This document shows positions 27,524 to 36,139 of a stretch of 38,327 nucleotides of DNA, in pieces. The translations under genes were made by a program, and so were the position numbers. This stretch comes from an uncultured Porphyromonadaceae bacterium. Lineage in GTDB: Bacteria; Bacteroidota; Bacteroidia; Bacteroidales; Muribaculaceae. The notes below the pieces were generated by a model. That model ran no database searches, was not told where the DNA came from, and worked only from the letters and a program-made list of their open reading frames with translations. The DNA lies in the NCBI GenBank assembly GCA_947176585.1, contig CAMWRI010000008.1, positions 1 through 38,327 of the forward strand. The letters are read 5' to 3'. Position 1 is the first letter of the stretch, and the number at the start of each line of letters is the position of its first letter.

Positions 27524-28690
27524 ATGAGCTATTCAGGAATTAAAGAAGCCATCGACACTTTCGATATGACAAGTTATATCGAACAATACCAACAAGCTGA
27601 AGAATATCGAAAAGATTTCGTGAAACGTTTTTCTCTTGACAGAATACGAACAATGGAAATTGATGAATATGTTCAAGGCAAGAGAATAACCGATGATAAT
27701 TTTTGTTATGAATTGGAATGGAAACTTGGTTCTTTAGGTCATATCAATGGCTCCCCAATCAAAAAATTCGGCATCTTCTATAGTCAAAGGCGCAATCAGT
27801 ACGAGGCTACAAGATTATGGAAAAGAAATACCATAAAGGAGTCCATGCTGGCTTTGCGCCATGAGCTTGCTACTTTAATAGAAGCAGGTGAATGTGGTGA
27901 TATGGAGTTGATCCGAAAGGCCCCTTTTTCACGGATGTTTAAAGGGAAAATTCTTGCCACTTATTATCCTGAGAAGTACTTAAGCGTTTTCAGCCTTAAG
28001 CATATCGAATATTTCATTCATAAACTGGGACTTGACCATCTCGTTAAGCCTGATTTTGACATTTTAGACAAACGGTGTATTCTCGTGGGCTTCATGAGGA
28101 GCGATCAGAGAATGAACGCCTGGCCGCTCCATGCTTTCGCACATTTACTTTACAACTATTATCCAAAAGCACCGAAAGGGCAAGTGGATAATTCGACTGA
28201 AACGCTCAAAATTGATTCTATAGCAGGCGATTTTATCTCACTGGAAGACAAGCCGTCTAACCTCCGAAGCGGGAAAGCTGATTATGAGCTTATATCCAGA
28301 AACAATGCTGCATTGGGAGAGCGTGGAGAATATATCGTCATGGAGTATGAAAAAAGCAAACTGAAAGACAGCCACATAAAAAAAGAGCCCGAACATATTT
28401 CAAAAAAAGATGATTCATGTGGCTACGACATCAAATCGTTCGATAATTCCGGTGAGGAAATATTCATTGAAGTAAAGACTACTAATAGTTTGCCAAACGA
28501 TTTCAGGATCTTCATCACCTCAAATGAATTTGAAACTGCGCGAAAGCTTGGCAACAAATATCACCTGTATGTAGTTTTCAATCCAAACAGTTCAAATCCA
28601 AAAATTTACGACATTGGTAATCCTTTTATTGAGGAAGGGAAGGCTAAACTTATACCTGTAACGTACAAATTGCATTTACAGAAGCTCTGA
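27524..28690 (+). CDS. DUF3883 (PD-(D/E)xK-like) domain-containing protein
   Basis: C-term GERGEYIVMEYEKSKL...DDSCGYDIKSFDNSGEEIFIEVKTTNSLPNDFRIFITSNEFETARKLGNKYHLYVV is DUF3883-like. 8-bp gap from the Fic stop. Confidence 0.82.
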   Translation: MSYSGIKEAIDTFDMTSYIEQYQQAEEYRKDFVKRFSLDRIRTMEIDEYVQGKRITDDNFCYELEWKLGSLGHINGSPIKKFGIFYSQRRNQYEATRLWKRNTIKESMLALRHELATLIEAGECGDMELIRKAPFSRMFKGKILATYYPEKYLSVFSLKHIEYFIHKLGLDHLVKPDFDILDKRCILVGFMRSDQRMNAWPLHAFAHLLYNYYPKAPKGQVDNSTETLKIDSIAGDFISLEDKPSNLRSGKADYELISRNNAALGERGEYIVMEYEKSKLKDSHIKKEPEHISKKDDSCGYDIKSFDNSGEEIFIEVKTTNSLPNDFRIFITSNEFETARKLGNKYHLYVVFNPNSSNPKIYDIGNPFIEEGKAKLIPVTYKLHLQKL

Positions 28691-28695
28691 TTAAA

Positions 28696-28725
28696 CTCGA
28701 TTAATAAGGATTATTCTCGATTAAT
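28696..28725. repeat. Two direct copies of CTCGATTAAT (20-bp period) in a regulatory/terminator-like region
   Basis: CTCGATTAAT at 28696-28705 and 28716-28725; the second forms palindrome CGATTAATCG (28718-28727). Confidence 0.6.
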
Positions 28726-28748
28726 CGGGAGATTAAATAAAAAATTCG

Positions 28749-28756
28749 TATTTTTG
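28749..28756 (+). promoter_or_regulatory. Candidate -7 box TATTTTTG for the TPR operon
   Basis: TATTTTTG matches TAnnTTTG, 28 nt upstream of the ATG at 28785. Confidence 0.5.
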
Positions 28757-28784
28757 CATAAAATACCACAGTTGTGTACTGTCT

Positions 28785-31763
28785 ATGAAACGAATCACAA
28801 TATTATCGCTCATTGCGGCAGCCTCGGCACTGGCTGCGCAAGCCGGCGTGAACAGTCCCGGCAGCAACGGCTATATAGCACGAGGCCTGGAGATGCTCGA
28901 CGCCCGCAACTACACGGGAGCAATCGACCAACTGGGACATATCGACCGACAGGGTCTCACGCCCGAACAGCTTGAGGAAGTGGACTGGGCGCTGGCCCGT
29001 GCGGCCTTCGGCAACAGCGGGGCTGCATCCATCACGCATTTCAAACGTTTTCTGGCCGTCTACCCCTATTCCATACACCGGCAGGAGGCACTGATGCGTG
29101 TGGCCGACTGCCTTTTTACCCGCAGCTATCCCGATGCGCTGGCTGAATATAGAAAAGTGGACCGCGAAGCTCTAAACCTCTCGCTGCGCGAAGATCTCGA
29201 CTACCGCATGGCCTACTGCCTGATGCAGGTGGGAGACCTCGACGAGGCCGACACTCTCTTTGCCGGGCTGCTGCGCACCAAGGAATACGGCGCTGCCGCA
29301 CGCTTCTACCGCGGCTATCTGGCTTATGCGCGAGGCAACTACGGCGAGGCCGAGCAACAGCTCGCGGCTGCATCGTCCAACGTGGCGCCGGGCAATATGG
29401 CGCCCTACTATCTGGCGCAGATCTATTATCGCAATAAACGCTACGACAAAGCACTGAACGAGGCCCGCAACCTACTGCGGCGAAACGACGCCCCTGCAGC
29501 CTTCCGGGCCGAGGCGGAGCGTATCGCAGGCGAATCGCTATTCTGCCTCGACCGTCCGGACGAGGCGATTCCCTATCTGCGCCGCTATCTCGCATCCACC
29601 ACGGAGCCTCTGCCATCGGCGCAGTATATCCTGGGACGCGCGGAGTATGAGGAAGGCGACTTCGACAATGCCATAGGTCATCTGAAAGCGGCCACCGACG
29701 ATACCGATGCCATGGCTCAGAGCGCCTATCTCTATATAGGACAGGCCCTGATGCACACGGGCGACACCCGCGCGGCGCTCCTGGCTTTTGATCAGGCCGC
29801 CGGCATGGACTATGATCCCGAAGTTCAGGAAACGGCGTTCTACAATTATGCCGTGGCGGGGTTGCAGGGAGGCCGCGTGCCCTTCGGCAGCTCAGTGGCC
29901 ACGCTTGAGCAGTTCCTCACGCGCTACCCCTCGAGCCCGCGCGCCTCACAGGTGCAGGAATATATCGTGACCGGTTATCTCACCGACAATGACTACGACC
30001 ACGCGCTGGCCAGCATCAACCGCATGAACCGACCGTCGAACCGCGTGCTGGGAGCCAAGCAACACATCCTCTACACCCTGGGCTCGCGCCAGCTGGCGGC
30101 CGGCGACGGTGCCTCGGCCCTGCCCATGCTGCGCGAGGCCGACGCTCTTGCATCCTATGCATCGCCCGAGATGGCCCGCGAGAACCGTCTGGCCCTGGGC
30201 GAGGCCCTCTACCGAACGGGCGACTACGACGCAGCCGCCACAGCTCTGCTCGACTATATCCGCCGTGCGCCCGCAAAGGCAGAGAATATGCCTGTGGCCC
30301 GCTACGACCTGGGCTACACGCGCTTTGCGCAGAAACGCTACGCTGATGCCGCCACTGACTTCGAGCATGTGACCGATGCTCCGGGCACGCTCTCGCCACA
30401 GGTGGTGGCCGATGCTTACAACCGCCTGGCCGACACCTACTACTACCGCTCGGACTTCGACAATGCGGAGAAGTATTACGACAAGGCATATACCACTTAT
30501 CCCGCTGCGGGCGACTACTCGTTGTTTCAGAAGGGCGTGATGCAGGGCTATCGCCGCAATCACCGCGCCAAGATAGCCACACTGGCGCAGATGATGGAGC
30601 GCTTCCCATCGTCGGCGCTCGTGCCGGATGCCATGCTCGAAACTACAGAAAGCCAGATACAGACCGGAGCGAACGACGACGCCATAGCCATGTACCGCAT
30701 GCTCGTGGCCACTTATCCGGGCACCTCGCAGGGCCGTAAAGGGCATCTGCAACTGACACAGACACTACTCAACTCCGGCCGACGCAAGCAGGCCGTGGAG
30801 ACTTATAAGGAAATAATCACGGGCTACCCCACCAGCGGCGAGGCAATCGAGGCTTCGGAGGCACTCAAGCGACTTGCAGCCGAGGACGGCACGCTCGATG
30901 AGTACATGAATTTCCTGGCCGGAGTGGACAACGCTCCCAAGATGGACATCGCCGAGGCCGACAAGCTGAGCTACGATGCCGCCGACCGCGCTCTGGTGGC
31001 TGACGGAAACGCGGCCCGCATGGAGAAATACCTGGCCGATTTCCCCGAAGGCGCCTACCGCGCGCGTGCCCTCGAGGGTCTGATGCAGCATTATCTCGCC
31101 ACCGGGAAGAGCGCCGAGGCGTACCGCTGCGCTACCGCCCTGATCGACGGATATCCCGACAACGCCGCCACTGAAAGCGCGCTGGTTGTGAAAGCGCAGG
31201 CCGACTACGAAGCCGGCCGCGGCGAATCGGCCCTGCGCGCATGGAAGCAGCTGGAGCAACGCGCATCCACGGCGTCGCGCCTGAACGCGGCCCGTATGGG
31301 CATAATGCGCGTGGGCCGCGAGACAGGCGACTTCGAGCTGGTGCTCCGCGCAGCAAATGATCTGCTGGCATCCTCCACGCTGGGTGCCGAGAACCGCAAC
31401 GAGGCCATTTTCTCCAAGGGAAGCGCACTCGAGGCCACCGGGCGACGCGCCGAGGCCCGCGAGCAATGGCAGGCTATAGCCGGCGACACGGACGACATCT
31501 ACGGCGCCAAGGCCGCATATTATCTGGCCCAGAGCCTGCTCGACGACGGCAAAACAGCAGAAGCCCGCGCAGCCGCCGACGCCATCACCGGCAGCGGCAC
31601 CCCGCACGCCTACTGGCTCGCCCGCGGATTCATCGTGCTCAGCGACGTGTATGCCGCCGAGGGCAAGACTTTCGAGGCGCGCGAATATCTCAAGGCGCTG
31701 CGCGACAACTATCCGGGCACCGAAACAGACATTTTTGAAATGATTGACAGCCGACTGAAATGA
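28785..31763 (+). CDS. Secreted tetratricopeptide repeat protein (992 aa)
   Basis: Signal peptide MKRITILSLIAAASALAAQAG; many TPR/Sel1-like repeats (e.g. AYNRLADTYYYRSDFDNAEKYYDKAYTTYP). Confidence 0.9.
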   Translation: MKRITILSLIAAASALAAQAGVNSPGSNGYIARGLEMLDARNYTGAIDQLGHIDRQGLTPEQLEEVDWALARAAFGNSGAASITHFKRFLAVYPYSIHRQEALMRVADCLFTRSYPDALAEYRKVDREALNLSLREDLDYRMAYCLMQVGDLDEADTLFAGLLRTKEYGAAARFYRGYLAYARGNYGEAEQQLAAASSNVAPGNMAPYYLAQIYYRNKRYDKALNEARNLLRRNDAPAAFRAEAERIAGESLFCLDRPDEAIPYLRRYLASTTEPLPSAQYILGRAEYEEGDFDNAIGHLKAATDDTDAMAQSAYLYIGQALMHTGDTRAALLAFDQAAGMDYDPEVQETAFYNYAVAGLQGGRVPFGSSVATLEQFLTRYPSSPRASQVQEYIVTGYLTDNDYDHALASINRMNRPSNRVLGAKQHILYTLGSRQLAAGDGASALPMLREADALASYASPEMARENRLALGEALYRTGDYDAAATALLDYIRRAPAKAENMPVARYDLGYTRFAQKRYADAATDFEHVTDAPGTLSPQVVADAYNRLADTYYYRSDFDNAEKYYDKAYTTYPAAGDYSLFQKGVMQGYRRNHRAKIATLAQMMERFPSSALVPDAMLETTESQIQTGANDDAIAMYRMLVATYPGTSQGRKGHLQLTQTLLNSGRRKQAVETYKEIITGYPTSGEAIEASEALKRLAAEDGTLDEYMNFLAGVDNAPKMDIAEADKLSYDAADRALVADGNAARMEKYLADFPEGAYRARALEGLMQHYLATGKSAEAYRCATALIDGYPDNAATESALVVKAQADYEAGRGESALRAWKQLEQRASTASRLNAARMGIMRVGRETGDFELVLRAANDLLASSTLGAENRNEAIFSKGSALEATGRRAEAREQWQAIAGDTDDIYGAKAAYYLAQSLLDDGKTAEARAAADAITGSGTPHAYWLARGFIVLSDVYAAEGKTFEAREYLKALRDNYPGTETDIFEMIDSRLK

Positions 31764-33466
31764 AAAAGACCGCATACATCCTGCTCTTTGCCGCAGCATC
31801 GGCATCGGCACAGAACCTGAGCACCGAAATCACCGTGGACCGCACCGTGGTGCCGGCAGAGCGCGCCGCCGCGCGACCCGCATCGGTGCATCCATCGATC
31901 GCATCGGCGGCCATCGAGCCCGTGCGCCTCGACATGGCCGAATACACAGGCTCGGGCACAGTCACGCGCTCGGCATCCGTTCTGGCTCCAGCAGCATGGG
32001 CAGATACTTTCGCCCTATCGCCCTACCGCGGCTACGCCTCGCTGGGATATTTCCCGGTCTATAACCTCGCTTTCTCGGCCGGCTACGACATCCTGCGCAC
32101 CCACGACACACGCCTGGGCTTGTGGGGGCAATTCGACGGCACATCCTACAAAGACCCGAACTGCAACGGCTTCCCCGAAAAGATCGGATATAATATTGGC
32201 ACGGTGGGAGCCAACTTCGACCACCGCTTCGGCCACAAAGGCGTGCTCACCACATCCGCATCCTACGGTTTCGGCGGAATCACATCGCCGGTGGGCGACC
32301 CGTACCGCTCGCTGGGCATGGCCGACGTGGACGTGGCATGGTATGGCCGCGCGGGACGCATAGGTTATCACGCAGATGCTTTCCTGCACACATTCAGCTT
32401 CTCGCCACGCAAACTTATCGACGGAACAGGAGCTCGCCCTGACGGCACAGAGCTGCGCTACGGCCTCTCGGCCGGCGTGATCGGTCGCATAGGCAACGGC
32501 CTCAATCACAGCCGCCTGGGCCTCGAGATAAAGGCCGACATGCTCGCGCGGCCTGCGGTGCCAGCCGGCGACTATATAAATCAGATATACCCTGCGAGCA
32601 CCATAGGCCTAATCACGGCCACGCCCTACTATGCCTTCGGCGGCTCCACCGGCGCCGCAATGCGTCTGGGTGCCCGCGTGGATATTTCCACCGGCGGCGA
32701 GGGCAAGACGCTCCACATCGCCCCGGACGTGATGCTCAGCTACAACGCGCGCGCATTCTCCATATATGCCCGTGCCGGAGGCGGCGAGGTGCTCAACACC
32801 AATCGATCGCTTTTTGAAATCACGCCTTTCGCCCCCACGGGAATGCGTACGGGACGCAGCCACGTGCCCGTGACTGTAGACGCCGGAGTCAACATCGGCC
32901 CCTTTGCCGGCGCATCATTTGAAGTATTCGCAGGCTGGGCAAAGGCAAACGACTGGCTGATGCCTTTCGGCTACTATTATTCCGAGAGCGGCGCTGCGCC
33001 CTACAGTCCGTCAGGCTGCGAGTTCGTGGCCGTAGACCTGAGCGGCGTGCGTGCCGGCATCCGCGCGGCCTACGACTGGCGCGACGTCGTGAGCGTGAGT
33101 GCATCGGCCGAATTCGCTCCCGGCAGCGGCAAAGGAGCCTGGTATCTCTGGCGCGATCGTGCCAAGACTGTGGTGAAGGCGGATGCTGCCGTGCGCCCCA
33201 TCGACCGTCTGGAACTCAAGGCATCCTATGAGCTCCGCTCCGGAAGACGCTCGCAAAGTAGCTTAAGCACCAATGAAGGCTCCAAGTGGCTGACCCTCGA
33301 CATGAAGAGCGTGAGCAACCTCAGTTTCGGCGCGCGCTACAGCATAAGCGACGCAATCGACGTATTCGCCCGGGGCGAGAATCTGCTGGGCAAACGTACG
33401 GAAATCATTCCCGGGGTGCCCTCGCAGGGTGTGCACGGGCTCGTGGGCGCCGCCTTTAAATTCTGA
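31760..33466 (+). CDS. Outer-membrane beta-barrel protein (TonB-dependent-receptor-like, plug not evident)
   Basis: Signal peptide; repeated beta-strand patterns and C-terminal ISDAIDVFARGENLLGKRTEIIPGVPSQGVHGLVGAAFKF, ending in aromatic F as in OM barrels. Confidence 0.8.
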   Translation: MKKTAYILLFAAASASAQNLSTEITVDRTVVPAERAAARPASVHPSIASAAIEPVRLDMAEYTGSGTVTRSASVLAPAAWADTFALSPYRGYASLGYFPVYNLAFSAGYDILRTHDTRLGLWGQFDGTSYKDPNCNGFPEKIGYNIGTVGANFDHRFGHKGVLTTSASYGFGGITSPVGDPYRSLGMADVDVAWYGRAGRIGYHADAFLHTFSFSPRKLIDGTGARPDGTELRYGLSAGVIGRIGNGLNHSRLGLEIKADMLARPAVPAGDYINQIYPASTIGLITATPYYAFGGSTGAAMRLGARVDISTGGEGKTLHIAPDVMLSYNARAFSIYARAGGGEVLNTNRSLFEITPFAPTGMRTGRSHVPVTVDAGVNIGPFAGASFEVFAGWAKANDWLMPFGYYYSESGAAPYSPSGCEFVAVDLSGVRAGIRAAYDWRDVVSVSASAEFAPGSGKGAWYLWRDRAKTVVKADAAVRPIDRLELKASYELRSGRRSQSSLSTNEGSKWLTLDMKSVSNLSFGARYSISDAIDVFARGENLLGKRTEIIPGVPSQGVHGLVGAAFKF

Positions 33467-33472
33467 TTTCAG

Positions 33473-34207
33473 ATGTTCAACTTTTTCAGTAAAAAAGAAA
33501 CGCCGCGGCTGTGGTTCAGCACCGATATCCACTGCCACGTGCTCCCCGGCATCGACGACGGCTCGGCATCCGTTGAGGAGTCGATGCAGCTGATAGAGCG
33601 CATGCAGAGCTGGGGAATATCGCGCATATTCGCCTCGCCGCACGTGACACGCACCACCTTCGAAAATACTCCGGAGACAATAGCCGCCGCACGGGAGGCC
33701 CTGCAGGGCGCACTCGACGCCGCCGGCAATACCCTCGTGCTCTCCAACTCGGCCGAGTACCGCCTGGACGACCTCTTCGACGAGCACCGCAGCCGCGGAA
33801 CACTCCTCACCCTCCCGGGCAACCGCCTGCTCATCGAAAATTCGTTCATGCAGGAGCGCATGGATATCGAGCAACTGATATTCGACCTGCAGATGGCCGG
33901 CTACGTGCCCATACTCGTGCACCCCGAGCGCTACCACTACTACCGTACTGCGCCCAAACGCTACCGCACCCTTCACGATGCCGGCGCACGGTTCCAGATC
34001 AATCTGCTGAGCCTCGCGGGCCATTACGGGAAAGACGAGAAACGCAGCGCCGAACTCCTGATAGAGCAAGGACTGGTGGACTACGTGGGTACCGATCTGC
34101 ACCACGCACCGCACGCCGACAGTATCGAGGCCTATCTGGGGTCCCGTGACTTCCGCCACCATGCCGCCGCACTGCAAAACACAATAAAGAACGATGCGAT
34201 ACGCTGA
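33473..34207 (+). CDS. CpsB/YwqE-type tyrosine-protein phosphatase (PHP family)
   Basis: STDIHCHVLPGIDDGSASVEESMQLIERM, FASPHVTRTTFENT, VPILVHPERYHYY motifs. Confidence 0.92.
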   Translation: MFNFFSKKETPRLWFSTDIHCHVLPGIDDGSASVEESMQLIERMQSWGISRIFASPHVTRTTFENTPETIAAAREALQGALDAAGNTLVLSNSAEYRLDDLFDEHRSRGTLLTLPGNRLLIENSFMQERMDIEQLIFDLQMAGYVPILVHPERYHYYRTAPKRYRTLHDAGARFQINLLSLAGHYGKDEKRSAELLIEQGLVDYVGTDLHHAPHADSIEAYLGSRDFRHHAAALQNTIKNDAIR

Positions 34208-34769
34208 CCTTGCACCAAAAATCATCTCAGCCGCCGAAGCGGCAGCCGTGTTTGCCCGCGGCGGCGTGATCGCCTACCCCACCGAGACCGTGTGGGGCAT
34301 AGGCTGCGACGCCACGCGCAGCGACGCCGTGCGACGCATCTTCGAAATCAAGCACCGCGCCGAGGCCAAGGCTCTCATCACTCTTGTGCAGAATATAGCG
34401 ATGCTCGAGCGCTGGGTGGACGATATCCCCGAGGTGGGCTACCAACTGCTTGAGGCCGCCGTGCATCCACTGACCATCGTGTACGACTCTCCGCGCGGCC
34501 TCGCGCCGGAGCTGCTGGCTCCCGACGGCTCTGCCGGAGTGCGCGTGGTGCCTCTGCCGCTGTTCGGCAGCTGGCACAAGCCCATAGTTTCCACATCGGC
34601 CAACATCAGCGGACAGCCTGCGCCGCGGCGCATCGAGGAGCTCTCGCCCGAGATAGTGGATGCCGTTGATGCCATAGTGGATCCACGCGACGCTCCTGCC
34701 GCCGCCGGACGGCCATCCACAGTGATCAAGCTATCGGCCGGAGGCCTGTTCAAGATTCTGCGCCCATGA
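34194..34769 (+). CDS. L-threonylcarbamoyladenylate synthase (TsaC/YrdC/YciO family)
   Basis: GGVIAYPTETVWGIGCDATRSDAVRRIFEIKHR..., IVSTSANISGQPAP. Confidence 0.93.
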   Translation: MRYADLAPKIISAAEAAAVFARGGVIAYPTETVWGIGCDATRSDAVRRIFEIKHRAEAKALITLVQNIAMLERWVDDIPEVGYQLLEAAVHPLTIVYDSPRGLAPELLAPDGSAGVRVVPLPLFGSWHKPIVSTSANISGQPAPRRIEELSPEIVDAVDAIVDPRDAPAAAGRPSTVIKLSAGGLFKILRP

Positions 34770-36139
34770 CCACTACCACACGCCTGCGGCTACGCTACGC
34801 GCTCAGCGATTATCTGCTCCTGAACCTGGGATGGTGCATCTTCAATCTGGTGCGCTACCGCTCGCTGCCGGTGGACTGGCCCGGTACGGCCAGCTTCATG
34901 CTCTCCGGCACGGTGCTTCTGGGGCAGCTGCTCGTGCCGCTGCTGGGCGTGGGTCTATACGTGGTATCAGGCTATTACAACCTGCCGCGCAACAAGAGTC
35001 GTGTGGACAACGTGCTCAACACCGCGGCCGTATCAGCCGTGGCAGCCCTGGGCATCTACTTCGCCGTGCTCGTGAACGACGACATCCCCGAACGCCTGCT
35101 CAACTATCAGCTGCTGGCCATCCTGTGGCTCCTGCTTGCAGTGCCGGTATATGCCGGGCGCCACATCATCACGGCGCGCGACAAACGGCGCCTGCTGGCG
35201 GGAGGGGCTATCCCCGCCGCCATAGTGGTGGGCTGCGGCGAGAGGGCCCGAGAGGTGGCGCGGCGCACACAGCGGCGCACAGCGGGCAATTCGTTCCGCG
35301 TGGTGGCGTTTGCCGGCAGCGGCGAGGGATGCATCGACCTGGACCGTGCCGAGGCCATGGTGCGCGACGGGGAGGTGAGAGATATCATCGTGGCCGACGA
35401 GCATGCATCCATTCCGGCCCTGCTGGGACGCTTCGTGCCCCTGGGCTGCAACCTTTACATGCCGGCCGACTCCGCCAACGTGCTCACCCACCGGCCGCGC
35501 GTGCTCTCGGTGGTGAACGAGCCACTCATCAACATCAGCGCCCCCGGAATGAGCCCTGCCACAACAAATCTCAAGCGCCTGGGCGATGCCGCGGTGAGCG
35601 CCGTGGCCATGATCGTGCTGCTGCCCGTCTACGCCGCCATAGCCGCCGCCGTGAAGATCGACTCGCGCGGCCCGGTGCTCTACCGCCAGGAACGCGTGGG
35701 GCTGCACGGACGCATCTTCCGCATCATAAAGTTCCGCAGCATGCGCCCCGATGCAGAGGCCTCGGGACCGTGCCTGAGCAGCGACGGCGACCCGCGTATC
35801 ACCCGCGTGGGCGCTTTCCTGCGCAAATACCGCCTGGACGAGCTGCCCCAGCTCTGGAACGTGCTCATGGGGCAGATGAGCATAGTGGGCCCGCGCCCCG
35901 AGCGGCCCCACTTCGAACGCCTCATAGCCGAGCGCGCCCCGGAGATGGCCCTGCTCCACACGGTGCGCCCCGGCATCACATCGTGGGGCATCGTCAAATA
36001 CGGCTACGCACGCAACGTCGACGAAATGGTGGAACGCCTGCCCTACGACATCCTCTACGTGGAAAACGCGTCGCTGGGCCTCGACATGCGTATTCTTCTT
36101 CACACCATCAACACCGTAATCACCGGAAAAGGCATATGA
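34766..36139 (+). CDS. Undecaprenyl-phosphate sugar phosphotransferase (WcaJ/bacterial sugar transferase)
   Basis: N-term TM helices; [33 protein letters not shown]..., [30 protein letters not shown]. Confidence 0.94.
   Translation: MTTTTRLRLRYALSDYLLLNLGWCIFNLVRYRSLPVDWPGTASFMLSGTVLLGQLLVPLLGVGLYVVSGYYNLPRNKSRVDNVLNTAAVSAVAALGIYFAVLVNDDIPERLLNYQLLAILWLLLAVPVYAGRHIITARDKRRLLAGGAIPAAIVVGCGERAREVARRTQRRTAGNSFRVVAFAGSGEGCIDLDRAEAMVRDGEVRDIIVADEHASIPALLGRFVPLGCNLYMPADSANVLTHRPRVLSVVNEPLINISAPGMSPATTNLKRLGDAAVSAVAMIVLLPVYAAIAAAVKIDSRGPVLYRQERVGLHGRIFRIIKFRSMRPDAEASGPCLSSDGDPRITRVGAFLRKYRLDELPQLWNVLMGQMSIVGPRPERPHFERLIAERAPEMALLHTVRPGITSWGIVKYGYARNVDEMVERLPYDILYVENASLGLDMRILLHTINTVITGKGI

Noticed and set aside
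34831-36135. Long N-terminal extension of the ClC ORF (track start 34831)
   Set aside because: Out-of-frame overlap with the sugar transferase; Arg/His/Gly/Ala-rich; true start is MTTTSQPQG at 36136.
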